Assembly (NCBI GenBank): GCA_040401995.1
Contig: JBBANM010000003.1
Span: forward strand, 62,001 to 126,000
Source of the DNA: Haliscomenobacter sp040401995
Lineage (GTDB): Bacteria > Bacteroidota > Bacteroidia > Chitinophagales > Saprospiraceae
DNA length: 64,000 bases
Reading direction: 5' to 3'
In this document: positions 1 to 7,631 of the stretch, one piece after another
How positions within the stretch are numbered: position 1 is the stretch's first letter
How the letters are laid out: the number at the start of each line of letters is the position of its first letter
Notes under the pieces: model-generated
What the model was told of the DNA's origin: nothing
What the model saw: only the letters and a program-made list of their open reading frames with translations
Databases searched by the model: none
Made by a program: the position numbers and the translations under genes

Positions 1-183
1 CCCAATGCCGATCAGGTATTGGATTTTCATCAGATTAATCGCGAGAACGATTGGCGAGAAAGCCTTTTTGTAAACATTGATGATGTGATCAAAACAGTAG
101 CGATTACCCAAGCAAGCGGGTGCTATCCTAATATAAAACTGAGGTATAAAGCTTTTCAGGAAGGCGGTAAAGTTAATGCTTGA
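1..183 (+). CDS. C-terminal end of an unknown protein (cut by window edge)
   Basis: Frame 1 is open from the first base to a TGA at 181-183 and gives 60 residues that end ...AFQEGGKVNA. No motif is recognised. The composition is that of a soluble globular protein (mixed charged and hydrophobic residues, no membrane stretch). The next gene starts 31 bases on in the same direction, so the two may be co-transcribed. No function can be assigned from this fragment. Confidence 0.55.
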   Translation, partial: PNADQVLDFHQINRENDWRESLFVNIDDVIKTVAITQASGCYPNIKLRYKAFQEGGKVNA

Positions 184-214
184 ATTTTCGTTCATTTGAA
201 AAAAATAAGCCTTC

Positions 215-991
215 ATGCCGCATATCAACCTTTTCGTCAAATCCAAAAAAGCAGAAATTGAGCGTAGCCTCAATAGTGCAAAGATTTACCTCATTGTTGG
301 CGTATTGTTGATTTTCATAGCGCCGTTCATCCTCACCCAACCCCTATTTCTCTCCTTGATCATGGAAAAAAGCGGTCAATTGGGCGATACCATTGGGGGT
401 ATTACCTCGCCTTTGTCAAATGTGCTGGGGGCTGTTTTGGTTTATTATGCCCTAAAAGCTCAGCTACATGCCAATGAATTGATTCAAAATCAGATCGATA
501 CTCAGCAACACAAAGAGTTGTTGATGGACGAAAGCAATGATATCCAAAAGCTGTACGGCAATTTAAAAGATGCCATTGACCATTTTACCTATTCTTCCCT
601 TCGTCCTGCCGAGTTTGGCAAAGGGTCTTATCTATCGGGAAGTGAAGCCATCTATCAATTGATTGATGATTTTTACCTCCACTATCACGGAACTGAGGAA
701 GAAATGCTGGGCAACCCAAAAATTACTGAGTTGATCAGCATCATTGATTTATGTAGCGCCATATTTAGCAGATTGGACATTTCTCATGTTCCCGACAAAG
801 ACACGCTGTGCTTACTAACCGTTCACCAATTTACCTACCGCATTTTTCCCCGAATGCGCAAAGATTATCCTGATAATTTGGAAGAGTATTATTGTAATGC
901 CTGTGGCCGCAATCATGGTTTACCCAGGCGGTTGGTGCTATCCATCAAAAAAATCAAAGCGAAAATTGAACATTTGGAAAATGTAAACTGA
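215..991 (+). CDS. Two-helix membrane protein, phage-abortive-infection-like (putAbiC type)
   Basis: 258 residues. Two hydrophobic helices (about residues 23-45 and 60-82) frame a GDTIGGITSPL motif, followed by a long charged cytoplasmic region that begins with KAQLHANELIQNQ. This N-terminal pattern (helix, GD-x-x-GG-x-x-x-P, helix, then a Q/N-rich coil) is familiar from membrane proteins annotated as putative phage abortive infection proteins; that assignment is from memory of the family. The C-terminus has a lone CNAC pair near residue 228. The ATG at 215 is the first in the frame. A Septu-like pair lies 1.5 kb downstream, which fits a small defence cluster, but an esterase gene lies between. 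Role in defence is inference. Confidence 0.6.
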   Translation: MPHINLFVKSKKAEIERSLNSAKIYLIVGVLLIFIAPFILTQPLFLSLIMEKSGQLGDTIGGITSPLSNVLGAVLVYYALKAQLHANELIQNQIDTQQHKELLMDESNDIQKLYGNLKDAIDHFTYSSLRPAEFGKGSYLSGSEAIYQLIDDFYLHYHGTEEEMLGNPKITELISIIDLCSAIFSRLDISHVPDKDTLCLLTVHQFTYRIFPRMRKDYPDNLEEYYCNACGRNHGLPRRLVLSIKKIKAKIEHLENVN

Positions 992-1027
992 GATTCTACT
1001 TTCCCGTAGAACCTCAATGATTTTTTA
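990..1027 (+). terminator. Intrinsic-type terminator after the membrane protein gene
   Basis: The stem GAG-a-TTCTAC pairs with GTAGAA-c-CTC around the loop TTTCCC (990-1015), and a T-rich tail ATGATTTTTTAG follows. It overlaps the stop codon of the upstream gene and separates it from the esterase gene. Confidence 0.6.
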
Positions 1028-1085
1028 GTAAAAAGCATTTTTTTACTTATCATTGGTGCATTACCGATCATCAAAGCACCAAATC

Positions 1086-2384
1086 ATGAAACGTCTGCTT
1101 CAAACGCTGTTTTTTTGCGTGGCTATTTTATCAACCATTACTGTCTTTGCCCAACCCACCACCCAACTCGTAAAAGTCATTGTAGGCTTGGATCACGACA
1201 ACTGGACTTACCAAAAAGGCGAAACCGCTAATTTCTCGGTGTCGGTATTCCGGAATGGCAATTTGCTTAAAGACGCCCGTATTCGCTACGAACTTGGCCC
1301 AGAAAAAATGCTGGCAACCAAAAAAGAAACCCTAACCCTGAAAAGCGGAATGACCACCATCGCTGGCGGAGCAATGCCCCTTCCTGGTTTTTTGCGTTGC
1401 TTAGTCATTGCCGAAGTAGATGGAAAAGAATACCGCGGACTAGCAACTGCTGGTTTTGAACCCGAAAAAATTCAACCCGCAGTAGAGTTGCCCGCTGATT
1501 TTGTCAGTTTTTGGGAAAACGCCAAAACCGAGCTCGCCAAAGTTCCGCTCGATGCCAAAATGACCTTACTGCCTGAGCGTTGTACCGAAAAAGTCAATGT
1601 TTACCACGTCAATATGCAGAATTTCCGGGAAGGAACCCGACTATACGGTATTCTTTGTATACCCAAAAAAGAAGGGAAATACCCAGCAATCCTACGCGTG
1701 CCTGGCGCTGGCGCCCGCCCTTACGCCGGCGACGTACGCAATGCTGAAAAAGGCATCATCACTTTTGAAATTGGGATCCACGGCATCCCTGTTACTATGG
1801 ATCCTAGTGTTTATAACGATATGATGGCGGGAAGTCTCAATGGGTATTGGGGTTACAACCTCGACGACCGCGACCGTTACTATTACAAAAGAGTGTACCT
1901 GGGCTGCGTACGTGCCAACGATTTCCTAGTGAGTTTGCCACAATACGATGGCGCTAATCTGGCCGTTACCGGTGGTAGTCAAGGAGGAGCGCTAAGCATT
2001 GTAACCGCCGCGCTTGATCCTCGGGTAAAATGGACGGCGCCTATTTATCCAGCCTTGTCTGATATGGTTGGCTATTTGAAGGGGCGGGCAGGCGGCTGGC
2101 CGCATTTGTTTGATGCCAATAATCCTCAAAATGCAACGGAAGCGAAGATCAAGACCGCCGCTTATTACGATGTTGTCAATTTTGCTAAACAACTCAAGGT
2201 TCCCTGCATGTACACTATGGGATTCAACGATGAGACTTGTCCGCCGACTTCGATGATGGCGGTTTATAATTCTATTACTTCGCCTAAGGAACTGAAATTG
2301 TATTTGGAAACAGGGCACTGGACTTTCCCCGAGGAAAATGAATGGGTAAGCAACTGGCTTTTGGGGAAATTGGGAAAGTTGTAG
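1086..2384 (+). CDS. Secreted acetyl xylan esterase (CE7/AXE1-like alpha/beta hydrolase)
   Basis: 432 residues from the ATG at 1086; the frame is open back to a TTG at 1053, but the ATG gives a clean signal peptide (KRLLQTLFF... ending VFAQ). Residues about 20-110 form a beta-rich N-terminal domain, and the rest is an alpha/beta hydrolase. The triad is visible: Ser298 in GGSQGG, Asp382 in FNDETCPP, His411 in TGHW. These are hallmarks of the acetyl xylan esterase/cephalosporin-C deacetylase family, which removes acetyl groups from xylan oligomers. The product should act in the periplasm or at the cell surface. Other hemicellulose genes lie at 5.7-8.7, 38.3 and 43 kb. Substrate is inferred from family and context. 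Confidence 0.88.
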   Translation: MKRLLQTLFFCVAILSTITVFAQPTTQLVKVIVGLDHDNWTYQKGETANFSVSVFRNGNLLKDARIRYELGPEKMLATKKETLTLKSGMTTIAGGAMPLPGFLRCLVIAEVDGKEYRGLATAGFEPEKIQPAVELPADFVSFWENAKTELAKVPLDAKMTLLPERCTEKVNVYHVNMQNFREGTRLYGILCIPKKEGKYPAILRVPGAGARPYAGDVRNAEKGIITFEIGIHGIPVTMDPSVYNDMMAGSLNGYWGYNLDDRDRYYYKRVYLGCVRANDFLVSLPQYDGANLAVTGGSQGGALSIVTAALDPRVKWTAPIYPALSDMVGYLKGRAGGWPHLFDANNPQNATEAKIKTAAYYDVVNFAKQLKVPCMYTMGFNDETCPPTSMMAVYNSITSPKELKLYLETGHWTFPEENEWVSNWLLGKLGKL

Positions 2385-2437
2385 ACTGCCAGAATCTATT
2401 TACGCTCTATTTTTATCAAACAAAGTGTTATTGCTAC

Positions 2438-2469
2438 TTGCTTTGTAAAACCAATAATTCGTACTTTTG
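2438..2469 (+). promoter_or_regulatory. Likely Bacteroidetes-type promoter for the Septu-like operon
   Basis: TACTTTTG at 2462-2469 fits the Bacteroidetes -7 consensus TAnnTTTG exactly, and a TTG lies at 2438-2440 with a 21-base spacer. It lies 49 bases before the ATG at 2519, in the only gap between the esterase and the ATPase gene. Spacing is at the long end of the usual range. Confidence 0.45.
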
Positions 2470-2518
2470 ATGATCGGTGCGATTCTATTGCAACTCGACT
2501 TAACAACAATTTGAATCA

Positions 2519-3748
2519 ATGGAAGAGGTATTTATCAGTGGTATTACAATCAATAAAGTGCGCCATTTGGCCAATTTAGAGATACCGCTATCTAACACTG
2601 AAAGGAAACACCTAATTCTTACTGGTAAAAATGGAAGTGGAAAGACATCGGTCTTGAATGCTTTAAAGGAGTTGTTTGTTGAATTAGAAAAACCAAACTC
2701 CTGGACAAAAAAATATGCTGAGCGTATGCAAAAATATGCTATCGTCTTACAATCAATTAGAAATGATAAATTAATTTTTGACAATAAGCAATTAGAAAAG
2801 GAGTTTTCCAGTATGAAAATTACTGATTTTCTTGAAAATAAAAACATTATTTGCGATTTCAACAACCTTTTCAGATTTGCTGAGTATTGTGATCAATCCA
2901 ATTTCTTGTTTGTTTTTTTTGAAGCCAATCGATTGGTGAAATTTGAACAGCCAGATGGGCCTTCAAAAATCGAAATTAAGCCAGTTTATAACGTAAGTGA
3001 AAAAGCAAATAAACTATTTCTTCAGCATTTAGTAAATCTACGTTTCAGCTACCTTGATGCTATTGTCAATAAGGAAAATGAAGCTGCTCAAGAAATTGAC
3101 GAGTGGATGAATAAATTGGAGCTTAGTTTAAAGAATATTTTTGACGATAACAATTTAAAAATCCATTTCGATAGCAAGAACTTCAAATACACCATAAAAA
3201 GTGGAAATAAAGAAGATTTTGACTTTACTACGCTTTCAGACGGGTTTTCTAGAGCTTTTGACATCATTACGGAATTGATGATGCGGATGGAAAAAAAATA
3301 TTCTAAAGTTTACGATGCTCAAGGTGTTGTTTTGATTGATGAAATTGAGACGCATTTACATATTGATTTACAAAAAAAAATACTCCCTTTTTTAACTAGT
3401 TTTTTCCCTAAAATCCAATTTATAGTTACTACTCATTCCCCCTTTGTATTGACATCGCTAAAAGATGCCATCGTTTATGACCTAGAACGTCAAGAACCAC
3501 TCGAAGACTTGTCTGGTTTTTCTGTTGATGCCATTATTGAAGGCTACTTTGATTCTGATAAATACTCTGAGATTATAAAGAAAAAGGTAGCAGACTACGA
3601 ACAGTTGATGTTAAAACCTGAACTTAACCATGTTGAAGAAAAACAACTTCAATCTTTTAAACAATATTTTGGAAGCCTAACCAATGTTTTTGCTGAAGAA
3701 TTACAATTAAAAATCCAACAAATTAGATTGCTTAACCCTGCAAGATGA
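2519..3748 (+). CDS. ptuA: Septu-like defence ATPase PtuA (AAA/ABC-type)
   Basis: 409 residues. Walker A GKNGSGKT at 36-43 follows a short beta-strand start (ITINKVRHLANLEIPL) as in RecF/OLD-like ATPases. A signature-like LSDGFSR lies near residue 238, Walker B with VLIDEIETHLH near 270-280 and a switch histidine in VTTHSPF near 305. The stop overlaps the start of the next gene by four bases (ATGA), so translation is coupled. An ATPase of this kind directly before a small HNH nuclease is the arrangement of type I Septu (PtuAB), in which PtuA forms a complex that controls the PtuB nuclease against phage. The gene is clearly more AT-rich than its neighbours, which suggests transfer. No reverse transcriptase is present, so this is not a retron-linked PtuAB. 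Confidence 0.72.
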   Translation: MEEVFISGITINKVRHLANLEIPLSNTERKHLILTGKNGSGKTSVLNALKELFVELEKPNSWTKKYAERMQKYAIVLQSIRNDKLIFDNKQLEKEFSSMKITDFLENKNIICDFNNLFRFAEYCDQSNFLFVFFEANRLVKFEQPDGPSKIEIKPVYNVSEKANKLFLQHLVNLRFSYLDAIVNKENEAAQEIDEWMNKLELSLKNIFDDNNLKIHFDSKNFKYTIKSGNKEDFDFTTLSDGFSRAFDIITELMMRMEKKYSKVYDAQGVVLIDEIETHLHIDLQKKILPFLTSFFPKIQFIVTTHSPFVLTSLKDAIVYDLERQEPLEDLSGFSVDAIIEGYFDSDKYSEIIKKKVADYEQLMLKPELNHVEEKQLQSFKQYFGSLTNVFAEELQLKIQQIRLLNPAR

Positions 3749-4428
3749 TCAATGTTATAAAATCTCAACCTGCTCCGCTTTGCTTGGAATTAGAAAAAAG
3801 CAAACCGAATGGTAGCTACGACTGTAATGATGTGCGAAAACGCCTACAAGCAGACTTCTTCAATAAATGTTACATTTGTGAAGATTTGGGACCTACCTCG
3901 CTTGATATTGAGCATTTTATTGCTCATCAAGGAAATCAAGACCTGAAATTCGATTGGACAAATTTATTTTTTGCTTGTAGTCATTGTAACAATACCAAAT
4001 CAAATCGCTTTAATGACATCCTGGATTGTATAGATTTTGCCCAAATCATAACCAAATGCATTCAATTTGAAATCAATCCTTTTCCAAGAGAAAGAGTAAG
4101 GATTACCGCACTGATAGATTCAGTTTCCATAAATAACACCATTAAACTCCTGAATGAGGTGTTTAATGGAAACACCATTCGCCAAACCATGGAAGCCGAA
4201 AATCTTCGGACAAAATTGATTGTTGAGATTTTCAAATTCACCCAATTATTGAATGAATATTACCAAGCTGGATGGCCGCCAACCGAAAAAGAAAGGCAAC
4301 GAAAAGAAATTGCCCGATTACTCAGCCAAGAATCGGCATTTACGGCTTTTAAAGTTTGGATCATTAAACGCAATCCCGATCTAATGGCTGAATTTGGTGA
4401 TTTGTTGCCTGATTTTGAAAAATTGTAG
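3745..4428 (+). CDS. ptuB: Septu-like HNH endonuclease PtuB
   Basis: 227 residues. The HNH/zinc site is well preserved: CYIC at 42-45, LDIEHF at 53-58, an Asn in WTNLFFAC at 71-78 and CSHCNNTKSNRF at 78-89. The histidine of the DIEHF motif is the expected catalytic base, and the four cysteines would bind zinc. The second half is helical and lacks known motifs. The gene overlaps the ATPase gene by four bases. The family (TIGR02646-like HNH proteins next to ATPases) is known as the nuclease partner in Septu. Nuclease activity on phage or host nucleic acid is inferred from the family. Confidence 0.75.
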   Translation: MINVIKSQPAPLCLELEKSKPNGSYDCNDVRKRLQADFFNKCYICEDLGPTSLDIEHFIAHQGNQDLKFDWTNLFFACSHCNNTKSNRFNDILDCIDFAQIITKCIQFEINPFPRERVRITALIDSVSINNTIKLLNEVFNGNTIRQTMEAENLRTKLIVEIFKFTQLLNEYYQAGWPPTEKERQRKEIARLLSQESAFTAFKVWIIKRNPDLMAEFGDLLPDFEKL

Positions 4429-4458
4429 TCTCCTTATTTTGCTACATTCTCTAAACAC

Positions 4459-5190
4459 ATGAGCATACCTAGCAATTTCGACATCCTCTACGAAGACGAG
4501 CACTTCATCGCCATCAACAAGCCTTTTGGCATCTTGGTGCATCGCACGCGTTTGAGCGAGGATACCGAGTTTGTGTTGCAACGATTGCGCGATCAAATCA
4601 ATAAACATATTTACCCCCTTCACCGACTTGATCGTGCCACTTCTGGCGTGTTGATGTTTGGTAAAAATCAGGAGATGGCCAGTAGGCTGGGCTTACGTTT
4701 TCAGGAAAAACAGGTGGATAAACGTTACCGCGCCATTGTACGCGGCTGGGTGGCGGAGCAAGGTACAATCGATTATCCGCTGGCCGATGCTGAAGTAGGG
4801 CAGGTCTTACAACCTGCCATTACGCACTATTGGCGCTTAGGACAATCTGAAATTCCCGAGGCGATTGGCAGCAAATACCCTACTGCCCGTTTTTCCTTGA
4901 TTGAGGTGGAACCAGAAACGGGCAGGCGACAACAAATTCGCAAACATTTTGCCCATGTTTTTCACCCCATCATTGGCGATAAACGCCACGGGGATTGCAA
5001 ACACAATACTTTTTTCCGGGATCACCTGCTGGTGGATCGGTTGCTACTGCACGCCCATACCCTTGGTTTTCAGCATCCGGAAGATGAGCGGCGAATTGAA
5101 TTGAGGGCGCCGATTGATGAGGAGTTTGTGCGTGCGCTGAAAACGACGCAGTTGATGGAATACTGGGAAGCGGCTGGGCAAAAATTGTAA
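4459..5190 (+). CDS. truC: tRNA pseudouridine synthase TruC
   Basis: 243 residues, normal length. Converts U65 of tRNA to pseudouridine. It starts with LYEDEHFIAINKPFGILVHR as in TruC of enterobacteria; the catalytic motif HRLDRATSG (55-63) holds the nucleophile Asp58. The C-terminal part has GRRQQIRKHFAHVFHPIIGD and KRHGDCKHNTFF, the TruC version of the RluA fold. The ATG at 4459 is 30 bases after ptuB; the gene itself is a normal housekeeping gene with base use like the rest of the window, so it marks the edge of the AT-rich defence module. Confidence 0.9.
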   Translation: MSIPSNFDILYEDEHFIAINKPFGILVHRTRLSEDTEFVLQRLRDQINKHIYPLHRLDRATSGVLMFGKNQEMASRLGLRFQEKQVDKRYRAIVRGWVAEQGTIDYPLADAEVGQVLQPAITHYWRLGQSEIPEAIGSKYPTARFSLIEVEPETGRRQQIRKHFAHVFHPIIGDKRHGDCKHNTFFRDHLLVDRLLLHAHTLGFQHPEDERRIELRAPIDEEFVRALKTTQLMEYWEAAGQKL

Positions 5191-5295
5191 TTCTAGTATT
5201 ACAGAAAGGGCTTCTTACCCAGGGCAAACGCATTAAAAGTGATGTCTAAATTCGCCATTTCGAATACGGCCTAACCTAGGTAGGTTATTGCCCCA

Positions 5296-5370
5296 GCGGC
5301 AGAGCCGCGTAACGTCTGTAGCACACAATCAAGTTCACGTCCAAGCTGCAGCGCAGCGTAACCATGTCTA
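5296..5370. repeat. Two tandem REP-like hairpins, period 49 bp
   Basis: Copy 1 is GCGGC-AGA-GCCGC followed by GTAACGTCTGTAG; copy 2 is GCTGC-AGC-GCAGC followed by GTAACCATGTCTAGG. Both are preceded by CCA(A)G. The stems differ but pair within each copy, so base pairing rather than sequence is kept. That is the pattern of REP-type hairpins. Confidence 0.55.
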
Positions 5371-5463
5371 GGCGCATTTAACCAATTCCAAAACTCTGAT
5401 TTTTAGTGATTTATATCCCCCATTTTCTTTTTGCCTTGATGCAAAAAGAAACAAAAAAATCAA

Positions 5464-5599
5464 GGGCTGTATTGAAATCCAACGATTTTGCTTGAAATCT
5501 ACGGCGGCGCGAAAAAAACTCGCCCCGACTGCGTCGGTGCTCAAACAGTTTTTCGCTTAACCCGCCTTCGATTTCGCAAAATCGGGATTTCAATAAGGC
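5464..5599. repeat. Long palindromic repeat with apex CCGAC-TGC-GTCGG
   Basis: The left arm (GGGCTGTATTGAAATCC, then ATTTTGC, GAAATC and GGCGG blocks) is matched in inverse by the right arm (GGGCCTTATTGAAATCC, ATTTTGC, GAAATC, GGCGGG read on the minus strand). The midpoint falls on a perfect five-base-pair hairpin with a TGC loop at 5525-5537. A transcript from either strand would fold into a single long hairpin. Confidence 0.6.
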
Positions 5600-5696
5600 C
5601 CGTGCCATAGCTCCTGAGGTTCTAGATCGAAGCTTTGACCTATTTTTAGTAGTAACTTTTTCGATGTTTTAATGCGTTTGCACTCGGCTTTGCCCC

Positions 5697-7631
5697 TCAC
5701 TCATCCGTACGGAAAGGAGATGCTGGCAACCCTTCCCGATTGTACAAATTAGCAGCAGCAGGATTGTCTGCCCAAGCATAACGTACATAAAGCGGTTGCG
5801 TCACCTGAGGAGAAGATACCAAAATCGTCTGATCTGCCTGAATTTCCGCTTTGGCCCATACAAATTGCTTATCGGCTCCAGCGATAGCAAAACCCGCCAA
5901 CGGCTCGCCATCTTTACAGATCAAACCACTTCCCGTATGCTTGAAAAATAAGCGAATTTTATCCCCTTCCAACCGATACTGGTCGAATTGCGGTCCGGAA
6001 TAAACTACCTTATTATCCCCATAAGCGATCCGCTGTGCGGCCAAAGCCAAACGCTCCCCTACATCTTTTTTGTTCAAAGGGTGGATATCGTTCCATTCGC
6101 CTAAATCGATGGCCACCGCCATTCCAGTATTGGGTACAGTCAAGGCTTTGAACTGCGCATCGCGCAAAACTGCCCAATTGCTTTCCGACGGCAGGTAATT
6201 GACCTCCATAAAATTGGCCAATTGCACATACAAAAAAGGCAAATCTCCTTGCCCCCATTGTTGGCGCCAATCGCGAATTAAAGCCGGGAGCAAGCGGTAG
6301 TATGGCTGAGGATTGCCAGCATTGGTCTCTCCCTGATACCACAAAAAACCCTTGGCCGCATAGTTGACCAAAGGCGCAGTCATCGCATTGAACAATGAAG
6401 TTGGCTGGTTTTGGGCATTGACGCCGTTGACAGGAGCACTTGTAGCTGGCGGAAACACCTCTCCTACTTTGTATTGCCAAGTTCCTTTGAGGTCAAGGTC
6501 TTGTCCGTTGGCGCTCAGGAAATAAGGTTTATCAGGTACAAACCCGCCTTTTCCCTCCTGGTTGATAACCCTGACCACCAGCAGGTTTCTCCCCGGTTGA
6601 AGTACTCCAGCGGGGATGTTGTAGCGGCGTGGCGGGTATTGATAAGTGATATTGCCCACCTGTTGTCCGTTGAGGTAAGCAAAATCGGCATCAATAATTC
6701 GCCCTAAAAACAGTTTTGCGGGTACGCCACACATAGCCTCAGGTACTTCAATTTCCTTGCGGTACCACACTACTCCGTTCAGATCTCTGATGCCTTGATC
6801 CTCCCAATAACCGGGTACATTGATGTTGCGCCAATTTTCGGGAAAATAGGCGGGATCAAACCATTTAAGCGGTTCCAATAAACCTTTGTCGGCGCTAGGG
6901 CGCGGAACATTTGCCAATCGCGCTTTGCGGTTGAGAGTGTTCACGTAGCCAGTATCCTTGTTGGTTTGCACCGTGCTTAATAACTCCGGAAACGCCTGCA
7001 AACCTGCTTCGCTGATCCAGGCTTCAATGGGGGTACCGCCTACGCTGGCATTGACTATCCCAATGGGAATTTGGTACTTATTGTAGATTTTTTTGGCAAA
7101 AAAATAAGCCGTTGCGGAGCAAGCCAGTATATTTTTCGGGGTGATCTCTTGCCATTTTCCACTCGGTAGATCCGTTTGCGGGGTTTGTAGATTAGCGATT
7201 GTCGGGATAAAAAAATAGCGGATCGCCGGATAATTAGCTTGTTCAATCTCCGTTGGGTAACGTTCTTTTACCCGTTCCATGGGCAAAACCATGTTGGATT
7301 GCCCGGCACAAATCCACACGTCGCCAAAGTAAACATCGCGGATCAGCAGTTCATTGCTGCCTTTGAGCTGTATGTCGTAAGGCCCGCCAGCAGGCTGCGA
7401 GGGCAATACCACCTGCCAATTGCCCTGCTGATCCGCTTGACATGGGTAGTTTTTATCCTTAATACGGATCCGAATTTTTTCCTGAGGTGCAGCCCAGCCC
7501 CACAGCTTCAAGTTTTGCTCCCTTTGCAACACCACGCCATCGCTGATGAGGCGCGGTAAACGAATTTGGGCAAAACTAACCAGGCTGCAACCCAGGAAAA
7601 ACAACAACAAGCTCAGCTTACTTGTAGGCAT
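5697..7631 (-). CDS. Secreted sialate O-acetylesterase-like SGNH hydrolase
   Basis: 644 residues from the ATG at 7631, which gives a signal peptide (LSLLLFFLGCSLVSFAQ) and a 14-base overlap with the GH43 gene; an ATG 27 bases earlier is possible. Block I of SGNH esterases, WICAGQSNM, lies near residue 110 and gives the nucleophile Ser. GFLWYQGETNAG lies near 430 and the Asp-His pair in NDIHP near 515. A beta-sandwich insert (about 260-370, with NGQQVGN) splits the hydrolase domain as is usual in this family. The family removes O-acetyl groups from sialic acid, and Bacteroidetes members next to GH43 also act on acetylated xylan; context favours hemicellulose here. Confidence 0.85.
   Translation of the reverse strand: MPTSKLSLLLFFLGCSLVSFAQIRLPRLISDGVVLQREQNLKLWGWAAPQEKIRIRIKDKNYPCQADQQGNWQVVLPSQPAGGPYDIQLKGSNELLIRDVYFGDVWICAGQSNMVLPMERVKERYPTEIEQANYPAIRYFFIPTIANLQTPQTDLPSGKWQEITPKNILACSATAYFFAKKIYNKYQIPIGIVNASVGGTPIEAWISEAGLQAFPELLSTVQTNKDTGYVNTLNRKARLANVPRPSADKGLLEPLKWFDPAYFPENWRNINVPGYWEDQGIRDLNGVVWYRKEIEVPEAMCGVPAKLFLGRIIDADFAYLNGQQVGNITYQYPPRRYNIPAGVLQPGRNLLVVRVINQEGKGGFVPDKPYFLSANGQDLDLKGTWQYKVGEVFPPATSAPVNGVNAQNQPTSLFNAMTAPLVNYAAKGFLWYQGETNAGNPQPYYRLLPALIRDWRQQWGQGDLPFLYVQLANFMEVNYLPSESNWAVLRDAQFKALTVPNTGMAVAIDLGEWNDIHPLNKKDVGERLALAAQRIAYGDNKVVYSGPQFDQYRLEGDKIRLFFKHTGSGLICKDGEPLAGFAIAGADKQFVWAKAEIQADQTILVSSPQVTQPLYVRYAWADNPAAANLYNREGLPASPFRTDE

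Larger units (their letters stand above)
5224..5681. mobile_element. 458-bp composite intergenic element with 15-bp terminal inverted repeats
   Basis: GCAAACGCATTAAAA at 5224-5238 is repeated as a perfect inverse, TTTTAATGCGTTTGC, at 5667-5681. The space between holds two short hairpins of the same design (5296-5308 and 5345-5357) and a 136-bp long palindrome (5464-5599), but no credible gene: the open frame on the minus strand (5411-5608) reads through the palindrome and is arginine/phenylalanine-rich low-quality sequence. It fills the whole gap between truC and the acetylesterase gene. It looks like a non-autonomous mobile or repeat element; no target duplication is clear at the ends. Confidence 0.45.

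Noticed and set aside
2519..4428. Retron with PtuAB effector
   Set aside because: No reverse transcriptase gene and no msr-msd-like inverted repeats upstream of the ATPase; the 134-base gap holds only a promoter.
5411..5608. 65-codon open frame on the minus strand in the truC downstream gap
   Set aside because: It reads across a long palindrome; the Arg/Phe-rich product follows from the repeat sequence, and such frames are usual over-predictions in this kind of repeat.
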